Below are positions 26,184 through 36,725 of a stretch of DNA of 64,000 nt, one piece after another; position 1 is the first letter of the stretch; every line of letters starts with the position of its first letter. Under the pieces are notes generated by a model. The model saw nothing but the letters and a program-made list of their open reading frames with translations, had not been told where the DNA came from and ran no database searches. The translations under genes and the position numbers were made by a program. Source of the DNA: Nocardioides albertanoniae (GTDB lineage: Bacteria > Actinomycetota > Actinomycetes > Propionibacteriales > Nocardioidaceae); the NCBI RefSeq assembly GCF_006716315.1, contig NZ_VFOV01000001.1, forward strand, positions 1,938,501 to 2,002,500. The letters run 5' to 3'.

Positions 26184-27064
26184 GGGGTTCCTCCTCGTGG
26201 GTCGAGCGCGGCACGGAGGCCGTCGCCGAGCAGATTGAGCCCGACGACGGCCACGATCAGCGCGGCGCCGGGAGCGTAGAGCATCCACGGAGCGACGCTG
26301 ACCAGCGTCTGCGCCGCATAGACCATGCCGCCGAGCGAGGCTGCCGGGGGAGGCGTGCCGAAGCCGAGGAAGCTGAGCGCCGCCTCGGTCAGGATCGCCC
26401 ACGACAGCGACAGGGTGACCTGCACGACCAGGATGCCGAGGATGTTGGGCAGCACGTGCGCGAAGAGGGTGGAGAGCCGGCTGCGGCCGATGGCGGTCGC
26501 GGCGAGCACGTAGTCGGCGCTGCGCAGCGTCAGCACGGGCCCGCGGGCCACCCGGGCGAAGATCGGCAGGTAGACCACCGCGATCGCGACCGCCACGGTC
26601 AGCCAGCTGCGGTGCAGGGTGGCCGCCAGGGCCAGCGCGAGCAGCAGCGACGGGAACGCGAACAGCACGTTGGTGATCACCCCGACCACCCGGTCGAGGA
26701 CGCCCTGGTAGTAGCCGGCCACGATGCCGAGCAGTACCCCGCCGACCGCGGCCACGCTCACCGAGACGGCCGCGACACGCAGCGAGTTGGCCAGACCGGA
26801 GCAGACCCGGGCGAAGATGTCGCGACCGAACTGGTCGGTGCCGAACCAGTGGTTCCCGCTCGGCCCCTGCAGAGCCTCCCCGACGTCCTGGGCGGCCGGA
26901 TCCGGTCCGAAACCGGCCGCGGCGTAGACCGCGAGCGCTCCCACCAGCGCCATCAGGATCACGCCGACGACCCCGCCCGGCGTACGAAAGGCGTTGAGCC
27001 AGCGCCCCGAGGCTCGCGTCGCGGGCACTTCGGGCACCTCATGCATCTCGGCAGCCGAGCTCAT
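26180..27064 (-). CDS. ABC transporter permease, DppC/OppC type (muropeptide operon)
   Basis: 294 residues. A cytoplasmic N-tail is followed by six helices, the motif FGTDQFGRDIFARVCSGLAN near residue 80 and the EAA loop LAATAIGRSRLSTLFAHVLP near 185. It forms the import channel with the DppB-type partner. ATG 27064 overlaps the stop of the mini-ORF at 27061-27147 and lies in that element's hairpin. Here the Shine-Dalgarno is degenerate (GGACG). Confidence 0.88.
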   Translation of the reverse strand: MSSAAEMHEVPEVPATRASGRWLNAFRTPGGVVGVILMALVGALAVYAAAGFGPDPAAQDVGEALQGPSGNHWFGTDQFGRDIFARVCSGLANSLRVAAVSVSVAAVGGVLLGIVAGYYQGVLDRVVGVITNVLFAFPSLLLALALAATLHRSWLTVAVAIAVVYLPIFARVARGPVLTLRSADYVLAATAIGRSRLSTLFAHVLPNILGILVVQVTLSLSWAILTEAALSFLGFGTPPPAASLGGMVYAAQTLVSVAPWMLYAPGAALIVAVVGLNLLGDGLRAALDPRGGTP

Positions 27065-27114
27065 CGGGCCACGTCCGTAGCGCGAGCGCGAGAATACGGA
27101 CATAGCCCGATGAG
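27060..27114 (-). repeat. MIRU-like element, copy 4: 20-bp hairpin over next SD/start
   Basis: CTCATCGGGCCACGTCCGTA (27060-27079) pairs with TACGGACATAGCCCGATGAG (27095-27114) over 20 positions: 18 Watson-Crick pairs and two pairs (27070/27104, 27072/27102) that are G-U in the sense RNA but A-C in the antisense. The loop is 15 bases. The ATG of the DppC-type permease is inside the 3' arm. Confidence 0.72.
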
Positions 27115-27143
27115 AGGTTCGATGTTCGCTCGCTGCCGATCGC

Positions 27144-27147
<4 letters not shown>
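27061..27147 (-). CDS. coupled mini-ORF, copy 4 of a dispersed element (28 aa)
   Basis: A 28-codon frame beginning MSDRQRANIEP and ending SRARATDVAR. It links the two permease genes with ATGA overlaps on both sides. It shares the MSxRQRA start and the ARAT(E/D)VAR end with copy 3. Confidence 0.6.
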
Positions 27148-28135
<988 letters not shown>

Positions 28136-28139
<4 letters not shown>

Positions 28140-29686
28140 GAGACCGACGCCTTCCACAGCGTCGAGATCGAGGCGTCCGTACGCTTCTCCAACCCCTCCA
28201 CGCCCTTGTCTGCCACGACGTACAGCTCCGGGGTGAACAGCCACACCCAGGCCGCCTGGTCGACCAGCTGCTGGGAGATCTCCTGGTAGATCGGCTTGCG
28301 GGCGGCGACGTCGGTGGTGGCGATGCCGTCGGCGAAGAGCTTGTCGAGCTCGGGGCTGGAGTAGCCGGCGACCTTGTTGAAGCTGCCGGCCTTGGTGAAG
28401 TAGCGGCCGTACATCGTGTTCGGGTCGGAGCTGCCGCCGTTCATCGCGATCGCCGCGTCGAAGTCGGAGGCGAGCCAGCGCTCGACGTAGGCGTTGGAGT
28501 CGAGCGCCTCGACCTTGACCTTGATGCCGACCTTGCCGAGCTGGGCCTGGATGTTCTGCGCCTCGTCGACCGCGGTCGAGTAGAGACCCTGGGAGGTCAT
28601 CAGGTTCAGCTCGAACCCGTCGGGCTTGCCCGCCTTGGCCAGGTAGTCCTTCGCCTTGGCGAGATCCTGCTCGGGGCATGGTTGCGCGTCGGCGTCGGAG
28701 CGGAACTCGGGCGAGGTGATCGGGCCGGTCGGCTTGCCCGACCCCAGCGCGGCGGAGTCGATGACGTCCTCGCGGGAGACGGCGCACTGGATCGCGAGCC
28801 GGGCGTTGCGGTCCTTCAGGGTCGGTGAGGTCGCCCGCAGCTGGAGCACGTGGTAGGAGAGCGAGTCGACGGTGGTGGACTCGGTCTTGCCCGAGGTCGC
28901 GGACTTCGCGGTCACCGGGTTGTCGAAGATCGCCACGTCGACCGAGCCCGTCTTCAGCGACGACACCATCGACTGCTCGTCGGGGATCACGCGGAACTCG
29001 ACCTTCGCCGAGCCCGGCTTGCCGGCGTAGTAGTCGGCGTTGCGCGTCAGCGTGATCGACTCGTTGGGGGTGCGGCTCTTGAACTGGTAGGGCCCGGAGC
29101 CGATCGGCTCGGTCTCCAGGGCCTTCGGGTCGGCGTCGGAGGGCACGATCGCCGTGTTGACCGCCGTCAGACCGGAGTCGAAGGAGGCGTCGGGCTGCTT
29201 CAGGATCACCTCGACCGTCTGCGGGTCGGGTGTCTTGATCTCCGCCACCGAGGCGAAGTACGACGCCGAGCTCGCGCTGGAGGCAGGGTCCATGATCCGC
29301 TCGTAGGTGCTCTTCACGTCGGCCGAGTCGAGCGCCGAGCCGTCACTGAACGTGACGCCGTCTCGGAGGGTGAAGGTGTAGGTCCTGCCGTCGTCGGAGA
29401 TCTTCGGCAGCTCGGCGAGCCCCGCCTCCGGGACGCCTTCGGCATCGGTGTTGAGCAGCGGGCTGTAGATCTGGGACAGCACCTGGATCGACTGGGTCGA
29501 GGTCGCGGTCCACGGCACCATCTGCGCGGGGTCGGCGGAGATCCCGAAGACCAGCGTGCCGTTGGGATCGGCGGCGCTGCCGCCTCCGCTGCCACAGCCG
29601 GCGAGGCCGGCCGCGAGCAGGGTGACGGCGACGGCGGTGGCGCCGGTCGCGATGGTGCGCTGTCCGTGTCGTCGCTGTGCGCTCAC
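28136..29686 (-). CDS. Opp-type ABC substrate-binding lipoprotein (muropeptide operon)
   Basis: 516 residues from GTG 29686, preceded by AGGAGG with a 4-base spacer. A basic N-region (RRHGQR), a hydrophobic core and the lipobox LAGC near residue 31 precede a family 5 binding domain (ISDDGRTYTFTLRDGVTFSDG). As first gene of an operon with murQ and anmK, it probably binds a muropeptide, anhydro-MurNAc-peptide or a disaccharide. The family as a whole binds peptides and diverse solutes, so the ligand is inferred from context only. Confidence 0.87.
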
Positions 29687-29895
29687 GGATCCTCCTAGGG
29701 GTGGGGCCACGAGGTCGGGCCCTGCCAGCAGTGGCGTCGCCCGCGGATTCCCCCGACCCTAGGGCAATCAGACCTTGCGCGGTGGGGGCTTTTCGAACCG
29801 GCCGGGCCGCCGACACTCCGAAGGGTGCGCAGCGATGAGAACGGAGGCAGGATGGGTGGCAAGCGCCCGCCTCGGCTCGGAAAGGACTCCGCACC

Positions 29896-32382
29896 ATGGA
29901 TCAGGAACGTCATGAGCAGGCCACCCACGACCCGACGCACCAGGCGAGGGAGAGCGTCGAGCCCGCTCCGGAGCACCGCAGCGACGTGCCGTCGCAGCCG
30001 CCGGTCAACGCCGACGGTGGGCAGGGCCAGGGCGGTTACGGCAAGGGCGACGACAAGCAGTGGTCGCAGCAGGACTACCACCACCCGGCGGCTGCCTGGG
30101 GCGCGGCGAAGTCCGTCGGCGAGGTGCTGATCCGCGAGCGTGAGCCCATCCGCGGCACGATCGCGATGCTGCAGATGAACCAGCCGCCGAAGGGCTTCGA
30201 CTGCCCCGGCTGCGCATGGCCCGACGACGAGCACGGGCTCAAGCTCGACCTGTGCGAGAACGGGGTCAAGCACGTCACCTGGGAGATGACCCACAAACGT
30301 ACGCTGCGAGACTTCTTCGCCGCCCACACCGTCAGCGAGCTCGAGTCGTGGACCGACTTCGCGCTGGAGGATCAGGGCCGGCTGACCGAGCCGATGAGCT
30401 ACGACCCGGAGTCCGACACGTACGTTCCGATCTCCTGGGCCGAAGCGTTCGCGCTCGTCGGTGACACGCTGCGGTCGCTCGACTCGCCCGACCAGGCGTC
30501 GTTCTACACCTCGGGTCGGCTGAGCAACGAGGCCACGTTCCTCTACCAGCTCTGGGCGCGCGAGTACGGCACCAACAACCTGCCCGACTGCTCCAACATG
30601 TGCCACGAGGCGTCCGGGCGCGCCCTCAAGCAGTCGCTCGGCACCGGCAAGGGCACCGCCGACCTCGACGACTGGGGCAAGGCCGACGCCCTGTTCGTCA
30701 TGGGCGTCAACGCGGCCTCCAACGCTCCGCGCATGCTGACCTCCCTCGCCGAGGCCCACAAGCGGGGAGCGCAGATCGTCCACGTCAACCCGATGGTCGA
30801 GGCGGCCTCGCGCTCGACCATCGTGCCCCACGACTTCCTCGACATGGGGCTCAACCGCAAGACCCAGACCTCCTCGCTCGACCTGCAGGTGCGTCCTGGT
30901 GGCGATCTCGCCCTCATGCGCGGGATGGCCAAGGCGCTGCTCGAGCGCTCTGCCGTCGACGCGACGGTGATCGATGAGCAGTTCCTGGCCGAGCACACCA
31001 GCGGGTTCGACGACTACCGGCGGCTCGTGGAGGAGACTCCCTGGGAGGATCTCGAGACGCAGGCCGGTCTCTCCCGTCACGCCATCACCAAGGCGGCGAG
31101 CGTCTACTGGCAGGCAGACCGCTCGGTGATCAGCTGGTGCCTGGGGGTGACCCAGCACGAGCACGGCGTCTCCACGGTGCGCGAGATCGTCAACCTGCTG
31201 CTGATGCGGGGCAACATCGGCCGAGACGGCACCGGGCCCTCTCCCGTACGCGGGCACAGCAACGTGCAGGGCAACCGCACCTGCGGCATCGACCACCGCC
31301 CGACGGAGGAGTTCCTTGCGCCGATGGACGCCGCCACCGGCATCACCTCGCCGCGCGAGCACGGGCTCGACACGGTGCAGACGATCCGGGCGATGAACAA
31401 CGGCGACATCAAGGTGTTCGTCTCGCTCGGCGGCAACTTCGTCCGCGCCGCGCCCGACACCCGCTACACCGAGGCGGGCATGCGCAAGACCGACCTCACC
31501 GTGCAGGTCAGCACCAAGCTCAACCGCAGCCACCTCGTCCACGGCCGCCGCGCGCTCATCCTGCCGTGCCTGGGCCGCACCGAGAAGGACGTGCAGAAGG
31601 GCAGCGAGCAGGGAGTGAGCGTCGAGGACGCGATGAGCATGGTGCACATCAGCCATGGCCGGAAGAAGCCGGCCTCGCCGCACCTGCGGTCGGAGATCGC
31701 GATCCTCGCCGGGATGGCGCGGGCGACGCTGCCGGAGTCGTCCACGCCGTGGGAGTCCTACGTCGAGGACTACGACCGGATCCGAGACGTGATGTCCCGG
31801 GCGCTGGTGGGGTTCGAAGACTTCAACCGCCGCGTACGCCAGGAGCCGGTCGGCTTCCGCATCGCCCAGCCGGCGCGGGAGCGGGTCTTCAAGACCCCGA
31901 CCGGGGCCGCGGAGTTCTCCCTGGTCGACCTGCCCGACGTGGTGCCGGGCCCGGGCGAGCTCATCTTGCAGACCATGCGCTCGCACGACCAGTGGAACAC
32001 CACCATCTACTCCGACAGCGACCGCTATCGCGGCGTGAAGAACCTGCGCACGCTGGTCTTCATGAACGAGGTCGACATGCGCGAGCGCGGGCTGGAGCAG
32101 GGGCAGCTCGTCGACATCACCGCCACCTCGAAGGACGGCACGGTCCGCTCGCTGGAGAACTACCGGGTCATCGCCTACGACCTCCCGGCCGGTTCGGCCG
32201 CCGGCTACATGCCGGAGATGAACGTGCTCGTGGGCTGGGCCGACTACTCGATCCAGAGCGACCAGCCGCTGATGAAGAACCTCAGAGTGCGGGTCGAGGC
32301 CCACGAGGAGGCCGACCGTGCGCACGAGAACGCGCCCGGCCGCCCGCCCGGCAGCGGTGTGTCCTCAGGCCTCAGGAGCTGA
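29896..32382 (+). CDS. FdhF/YdeP-type molybdopterin oxidoreductase
   Basis: 828 residues. A polar, glycine-rich N-tail of about 65 residues precedes the conserved FDCPGCAWPD (near residue 101) and a third Cys in LCENG. The Mo-ligand Cys is in NMCHEASGRALK near residue 237, and a C-terminal MGD-binding domain follows (ELILQTMRSHDQWNTTIYSD). This matches the YdeP/FdhF alpha-subunit-like branch of the DMSO reductase family, whose substrate is unsettled (formate or acid-stress related). No adjacent fdhD or electron-transfer subunit is seen. ATG 29896 follows GGAAAGGA. Its last 11 bases overlap the end of the convergent catC-like gene. Confidence 0.85.
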   Translation: MDQERHEQATHDPTHQARESVEPAPEHRSDVPSQPPVNADGGQGQGGYGKGDDKQWSQQDYHHPAAAWGAAKSVGEVLIREREPIRGTIAMLQMNQPPKGFDCPGCAWPDDEHGLKLDLCENGVKHVTWEMTHKRTLRDFFAAHTVSELESWTDFALEDQGRLTEPMSYDPESDTYVPISWAEAFALVGDTLRSLDSPDQASFYTSGRLSNEATFLYQLWAREYGTNNLPDCSNMCHEASGRALKQSLGTGKGTADLDDWGKADALFVMGVNAASNAPRMLTSLAEAHKRGAQIVHVNPMVEAASRSTIVPHDFLDMGLNRKTQTSSLDLQVRPGGDLALMRGMAKALLERSAVDATVIDEQFLAEHTSGFDDYRRLVEETPWEDLETQAGLSRHAITKAASVYWQADRSVISWCLGVTQHEHGVSTVREIVNLLLMRGNIGRDGTGPSPVRGHSNVQGNRTCGIDHRPTEEFLAPMDAATGITSPREHGLDTVQTIRAMNNGDIKVFVSLGGNFVRAAPDTRYTEAGMRKTDLTVQVSTKLNRSHLVHGRRALILPCLGRTEKDVQKGSEQGVSVEDAMSMVHISHGRKKPASPHLRSEIAILAGMARATLPESSTPWESYVEDYDRIRDVMSRALVGFEDFNRRVRQEPVGFRIAQPARERVFKTPTGAAEFSLVDLPDVVPGPGELILQTMRSHDQWNTTIYSDSDRYRGVKNLRTLVFMNEVDMRERGLEQGQLVDITATSKDGTVRSLENYRVIAYDLPAGSAAGYMPEMNVLVGWADYSIQSDQPLMKNLRVRVEAHEEADRAHENAPGRPPGSGVSSGLRS

Positions 32383-32653
32383 TCGAGGACGGGTGCGTGG
32401 CCAGCGGCGTCACCGCGATGTCCATGTAGGGGAACAGCGGCAGCCCGGAGAGGAGGTCGTGCAGCGCCTGGTTGGACTCGACGTCGAAGATCGAGACGTT
32501 GGCGTACTCGCCGACGATCCGCCACAGGTGCGGCCACCGCCCGGAGCGCTGCACCTCCTGTGCGTAGGCCTTCTCGCGGGCGACCAGGTCGGCCTTGACC
32601 TCGGGGTCCATGTCGTGCGGGATCCGGACGTCCATGCGTACGTGGTAGAGCAT
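32372..32653 (-). CDS. catC: muconolactone delta-isomerase-like protein
   Basis: 93 residues, the usual CatC length: MLYHVRMDVRIPHDMDP start, EKAYAQEVQRSGRWPHLWRI with the conserved Arg/Trp, and a C-terminal LFPYMDIAVTPLATHP. CatC converts muconolactone to 3-oxoadipate enol-lactone in the catechol ortho-cleavage route. It is the last gene of the pcaF-pcaD-NTF2-MFS-catC unit. The step before it (CatB, muconate cycloisomerase) is not encoded in this window, so its assignment rests on motif and pathway context. Confidence 0.85.
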   Translation of the reverse strand: MLYHVRMDVRIPHDMDPEVKADLVAREKAYAQEVQRSGRWPHLWRIVGEYANVSIFDVESNQALHDLLSGLPLFPYMDIAVTPLATHPSSISS

Positions 32654-32702
32654 CGGTGTTCAGCTGCTTTCTGGGTCGGAGCGGATGGTGTCTTCGATGG
32701 GA

Positions 32703-34046
32703 TCAGTCGGCGAGGTCGCCGCGCGAGGTCTCGGGGGCCAGGACGGCTGCGACCAGTGTGATGCTTGCCAGCACGACGACGTAGATCCCCACCGGCCAGG
32801 AGGCACCGCCTCCAGCGGCGGCGAGGCTGACCGCCACGAGCGGCGCGAACCCGCCGAAGACGATCGCCGCGAACTCTCGGCTGACGGCGGCTCCGCTGTA
32901 GCGGCTGGCCGTGGTGAACAGCTCGGAGAGGATCACGCCCTGCACCCCGAACATGATGCCCACGCTTCCGCCCTGAGCTAGTGCCAGCGCCAGCATCGCG
33001 AAGGCCGGGAGACCCGTGTCGACCAGCCAGAAGAACGGGAAGGCGAACGCGATGGCATACAGCGCGCCCGCGATCAGCACCGGACGGCGCCCGAAGCGGT
33101 CCGAGGCGATCCCGGCGAGCGGCGCGGTGACCATCACGACCAGGCCGGCGATCAGGAGACCCGCCGACCCGGTCTGCCGGTCGTAGCCCGCATCGGCCAT
33201 GTAGGACAGGGCGAAGACCTGGTAGAGGTGGCTGAAGGAGAGCGGGGCGGCGACCAGCCCCATCACCAGCAGCAAGCTACGCCACTGGGTGCGGACCAGG
33301 GTGAGCAACGGAGCCTTGGCTGGCTCGGCGTCGTCGGTGACCTCCTCGAAAGCGGGCGTCTCCTCCAGGCGCAGCCGGATCCAGAGTCCGAGGAAGACCA
33401 GCAGCAGGCTGGCGAGGAACGGCAGCCGCCAGCCCCACGACGCGAACTGGGCCTCGCTCGTCAACGAGGTGGTCAGCAGCAGCGCTCCCGAGGACAGCAC
33501 CAGGCCGAGGTAGACACCGGCTGCCGAGAACGAGCCGAACAGGCCGCGGCGTCCGGGCGGTGCGTACTCCACGGCGTAGACCGACGCGCCGCTGTACTCC
33601 GCGCCGGAGCCCATCCCCTGGAGCAGTCGCATGACCACCAGGAGCAGCGGCGCGGCCATGCCGATGGCCGCGTGCGAGGGGATGAGGGCCATGGCGGTGG
33701 TGGCCAGACCCATCAGCATGAGGGTGGCGATGAGAGCCGGGCGCCGGCCGTACCTGTCACCGATGTGGCCGAAGACCATCGCGCCGATTGGGCGGGCGAC
33801 GAAGCCGACGCCGAAGGTGGCCAGCGACAGCAGCAGCGAGGTCGAGGCGGACGCGCTCGGGAAGAACACCTGGCCGAAGACCAGGGCAGCGGCGGCGCCG
33901 TAGAGGAAGTAGTCGTACCACTCCAGGGCCGAGCCGAGGAGCACCGCTGCGCAGACCCGGGCGAGCGTACGGCGGTCGGTCGCAGGCGCGCCGGTCGCAG
34001 ACGCGGGTGGCGTGGGTGGCGTGGGGGTCGTGGTGGTCTCGGACAT
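32703..34046 (-). CDS. MFS transporter, metabolite:H+ symporter (MHS) family
   Basis: 447 residues, about 12 helices. The N-terminal SALEWYDYFLYGAAAALVFG and GHIGDRYGRRPALIATLMLMG stretches are hallmarks of the MHS branch (ShiA, KgtP, ProP relatives). MHS members import organic acids and aromatic acids by proton symport. Placed between an NTF2-like gene and catC, it likely imports an aromatic or dicarboxylic acid entering the 3-oxoadipate pathway. A G/C-rich hairpin lies 40 bp upstream of its ATG. Confidence 0.85.
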   Translation of the reverse strand: MSETTTTPTPPTPPASATGAPATDRRTLARVCAAVLLGSALEWYDYFLYGAAAALVFGQVFFPSASASTSLLLSLATFGVGFVARPIGAMVFGHIGDRYGRRPALIATLMLMGLATTAMALIPSHAAIGMAAPLLLVVMRLLQGMGSGAEYSGASVYAVEYAPPGRRGLFGSFSAAGVYLGLVLSSGALLLTTSLTSEAQFASWGWRLPFLASLLLVFLGLWIRLRLEETPAFEEVTDDAEPAKAPLLTLVRTQWRSLLLVMGLVAAPLSFSHLYQVFALSYMADAGYDRQTGSAGLLIAGLVVMVTAPLAGIASDRFGRRPVLIAGALYAIAFAFPFFWLVDTGLPAFAMLALALAQGGSVGIMFGVQGVILSELFTTASRYSGAAVSREFAAIVFGGFAPLVAVSLAAAGGGASWPVGIYVVVLASITLVAAVLAPETSRGDLAD

Positions 34047-34086
34047 GGGCTCTCCCGGTGGGGTGGGAAGCGCGGAGCGCGGCGGG

Positions 34087-34113
34087 GCACCGGCACGTCG
34101 CCGTGCCGGGTGC
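34087..34113. repeat. intraoperonic inverted repeat
   Basis: GCACCGGCACG (34087-34097) and CGTGCCGGGTGC (34102-34113) pair around a TCGC loop, with one bulged base. It lies in the 78-bp gap between the NTF2-like gene and the MFS gene. No T-tract follows on the minus strand, so partial termination or mRNA processing are both possible. Confidence 0.45.
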
Positions 34114-34124
34114 GGGGGATGAGG

Positions 34125-34649
34125 TCAGGGCTGCTGCGGTGCGGCCCGTTCGAGAGTGCGTACGTCGGCGGCGGCGCGGGCCGGGGCCCAGCCGTAGCGG
34201 GCAGGGGCCCAGTCCTCGTCACCGGGCACCCAGTAGAAGAACGTCACGCGGCGCTCGGTGAAGCGCCACCGGCCGTCGTCGCCGCGGACCATCTGGTCCT
34301 GGTAGCGGCCGGCGGCGATGTGGGCGCGCCCGTCGACGACGCAGGGCTGGTCGAGCCAGGTCGCGCCGGTCGCGACGTGGGCTGGTGTGCCCACGAGGTC
34401 GATCGTCTCGTTGGACGAGAAGTGCCACCACGCCGAGAGCGGGCCTTCTTGGAGGTCGGCGAAGAAGGTGCGCAGCTCGTCGTGACCACGTGCCGTGGAC
34501 AGCCCGACGAAGGCACCGTCGGGGGTGAACAGGTCGACCAGGTCGTCCCACCGGCCGTCGTCGAGCGCCTGGCAGTAGTGGGCGCGCAGCTGCTGGATCG
34601 CGTGCAGATCCTCCAGGCGGCGTACGCGGGTGGCGAGGTCGCTGCTCAT
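34125..34649 (-). CDS. SnoaL-like / NTF2-fold protein
   Basis: 174 residues with the SnoaL-4/NTF2 pattern: an N-terminal helix RRLEDLHAIQQLRAHYCQALDDGRW, then DLVDLFTPDGAFVG, and a cone-shaped beta-sheet ending FTERRVTFFYWVPG. Members are ketosteroid-isomerase-like dehydratases, isomerases, cyclases or ring-hydroxylase small subunits. Here it sits five bases after pcaD and before the transporter, so it may act on an intermediate of aromatic catabolism, but no catalytic role can be assigned. ATG 34649. Confidence 0.75.
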   Translation of the reverse strand: MSSDLATRVRRLEDLHAIQQLRAHYCQALDDGRWDDLVDLFTPDGAFVGLSTARGHDELRTFFADLQEGPLSAWWHFSSNETIDLVGTPAHVATGATWLDQPCVVDGRAHIAAGRYQDQMVRGDDGRWRFTERRVTFFYWVPGDEDWAPARYGWAPARAAADVRTLERAAPQQP

Positions 34650-34654
34650 CCGGG

Positions 34655-35434
34655 TCAGCCCCTCAGATGGTCGAGGATCGCGGAGGTGATGGTCTGCGGC
34701 TGCTCGGCGTTGGCGAGGTGCGCCGACTCGGGCACCACCAGGACGCGTCCGTCCTGCACGCTGTCGGCGATCGCCTCCAGGTGAGGCGGGGGAGTGGCCG
34801 GGTCGTCGGCGCCGGCGATCGCGAGGGTCGGCGCGGAGATGCGGGGCAGGTCGGGGCGTAGGTCCATGGTGGCGATGACCTCGCAGCAGGAGGCGTAGCC
34901 CTCGGCCGGCGTGGAGGCGACGACCGCCTCGGCGGCGGCCTTCTCCTCGGCGTTGGTCGCGAGGTAGCCCGGCGTGAACCACCGGGCGACGACGGCCTCG
35001 GCAACCGCGCCCGAGCCGTTCTCACGTACGGTCGCAGCCCGGTCGTGCCAGGCGCTGGAGGGGTCGAGCTTGGCGCCGGTGCACAGCAGCACGAGCCGGT
35101 CGACACGCTCGGGGTTGCGTGCGGCCAGGCGCATGCCGGTCATGCCGCCGAGCGAGAGGCCCACGAAGTGGGCCTTCTCGACGCCGAGGGAGTCGAGCAG
35201 CGACACGACGTCGTCGGCGAGGTCGTCGATGTCGTAGGGGCCCTGCGGCACCGGCGAGCCGCCGTGCCCGCGGGTGTCGTAGCGGACCACGCGGAAGTGC
35301 TCGGTGAGGGCGTCGACCTGGGCGTCCCACATCGACATCGTGGAGCCGAGCGAGTTGGACAGCACGACGACCGGGGCGTCGGCGGGGCCGGTGACGACGT
35401 GGTGCACGGCCACGGCCGGTGTCTTCGCGCTCAT
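34655..35434 (-). CDS. pcaD: 3-oxoadipate enol-lactonase (alpha/beta hydrolase)
   Basis: 259 residues. Alpha/beta-hydrolase landmarks: VVVLSNSLGSTMSMWDAQ oxyanion strand, RYDTRGHGGSP, nucleophile elbow GLSLGGMTG near residue 98, acid Asp in IAGADDPATPP and His in ESAHLANAEQP. PcaD hydrolyses 3-oxoadipate enol-lactone to 3-oxoadipate. It overlaps the pcaF stop by one base (TGATG). The two are co-transcribed toward catC. Confidence 0.88.
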   Translation of the reverse strand: MSAKTPAVAVHHVVTGPADAPVVVLSNSLGSTMSMWDAQVDALTEHFRVVRYDTRGHGGSPVPQGPYDIDDLADDVVSLLDSLGVEKAHFVGLSLGGMTGMRLAARNPERVDRLVLLCTGAKLDPSSAWHDRAATVRENGSGAVAEAVVARWFTPGYLATNAEEKAAAEAVVASTPAEGYASCCEVIATMDLRPDLPRISAPTLAIAGADDPATPPPHLEAIADSVQDGRVLVVPESAHLANAEQPQTITSAILDHLRG

Positions 35435-36648
35435 CAGTCGACCCGCTCGAAGATCGCGGCCAGGCCCTGGCCACCGCCGATGCACATGGTCTCGAGGCCG
35501 TAGCGTGCCTCACGACGACGCATCTCGTGGGCCAGCGTGGCCAGGATGCGACCGCCGGTGGCGCCCACCGGATGGCCCAGGGAGATGCCCGACCCGTTGG
35601 GGTTGAGCCGCTCGTCGGTCGGGTCGATCTTCCACTCGCGCAGGCACGCGAGCACCTGGGCGGCGAAGGCCTCGTTGACCTCCAGCACGTCGATCTCGTC
35701 GAGGGTGAGCCCGGCGCGTTCGAGGGCGGCCGCGGTGGAGGGCACCGGCCCGATGCCCATCACCTCGGGTCCGACACCGGCCACAGCCCACGACTTCAGG
35801 GCCAGCAGCGGCCGCAGGCCCCGGCGCTCGGCCTCCTCGCGCGTGGTGACGATGCACATCGCGGCGCCGTCGTTCTGGCCGCTGGCGTTGCCGGCGGTCA
35901 CCGTCGATGCCTCGTCGAGCTTGGCTCGAACCGGGCGCAGGGCGGCGAGCTGCTCGAGGGTGGTCTCGGGTCGCGGGTGCTCGTCACGGTCGACCACCAC
36001 GTCGGGCTTGCCGCGGCGCCCCGGGACGGTCACCGGCACGAGCTCGTCGGCGAACTTGCCGGCCTCGTGCGCGGCGCCGGCGCGCTGCTGAGAGCGGAGC
36101 GAGAGCTCGTCCTGCTCCTCGCGGGAGATGTTGTACTCACGGCGCAGGTTCTCGGCCGTCTCCAGCATCCCTCCGGGCACGGGGTGGTCCTTGCCGCCGG
36201 CGGTCTCGCGAGCCCGGACCAGGCGGTCCATCAGCTCCACGGAGCCACCCTTGACGCCGGTACGCAGCCCGAGCGCGTAGTGCTCGACGTTGGACATCGA
36301 CTCGGCGCCACCGGCCACGATGACGCTGCCTGCACCGCTGGCGATCTGCGATGCGGCGTACAGAACAGCCTGCAGACCCGACCCGCAGCGGCGGTCGAGC
36401 TGGAGCCCGGGCACGCCGGTGCCGAGGCCGGCGTCGAGCGCGGCGATGCGGCCGATGGCGGGATTCTCGCCGCTGGGATAGCAGTTGCCGAGGATCACGT
36501 CGTCGACGTCGCCCTCCTGCAGACCGGTGCGGCGGACGAGCTCGGTGAGGGTCGTGGAGGCGAGGTCGACGGCGGAGAGCGAGGAGAGGGCGCCGCCGTA
36601 GCGACCCACCGGGGTGCGTACGGGTTCGCAGATGACGATGTCGGGCAT
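35434..36648 (-). CDS. pcaF: 3-oxoadipyl-CoA / acetyl-CoA acyltransferase
   Basis: 404 residues with a full thiolase triad: acyl-accepting Cys88 in DRRCGSGLQA, His in NPNGSGISLGHPVGATG near residue 355 and Cys in MCIGGGQG near 388. In this context it should cleave 3-oxoadipyl-CoA to succinyl-CoA and acetyl-CoA, the last step of the pathway. No PcaI/PcaJ CoA-transferase is encoded in the window. It is the first gene of its unit and divergent from a LysR regulator; ATG 36648. Confidence 0.85.
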   Translation of the reverse strand: MPDIVICEPVRTPVGRYGGALSSLSAVDLASTTLTELVRRTGLQEGDVDDVILGNCYPSGENPAIGRIAALDAGLGTGVPGLQLDRRCGSGLQAVLYAASQIASGAGSVIVAGGAESMSNVEHYALGLRTGVKGGSVELMDRLVRARETAGGKDHPVPGGMLETAENLRREYNISREEQDELSLRSQQRAGAAHEAGKFADELVPVTVPGRRGKPDVVVDRDEHPRPETTLEQLAALRPVRAKLDEASTVTAGNASGQNDGAAMCIVTTREEAERRGLRPLLALKSWAVAGVGPEVMGIGPVPSTAAALERAGLTLDEIDVLEVNEAFAAQVLACLREWKIDPTDERLNPNGSGISLGHPVGATGGRILATLAHEMRRREARYGLETMCIGGGQGLAAIFERVD

Positions 36649-36672
36649 GACCCGAACCTAGACCTGTCATTC

Positions 36673-36688
36673 GATACTGTGAAGTATC
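36673..36688. promoter_or_regulatory. LysR-type operator, GATACT-N4-AGTATC
   Basis: A perfect GATACT-GTGA-AGTATC palindrome lies between the divergent pcaF and lysR genes. A second, degenerate half-site pair (AAACT-CTGTA-AGTAT, about 36705-36719) is next to the LysR start, the usual recognition-plus-activation layout. Confidence 0.6.
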
Positions 36689-36725
36689 TATTTCGCGATG
36701 ACTGAAACTCTGTAAGTATGGGTTT

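Noticed and set aside
29695..32325. An 876-codon minus-strand open frame opposite the FdhF/YdeP gene
   Set aside because: It is the antisense shadow of a molybdoenzyme with clear motifs; there is no start with a ribosome site.
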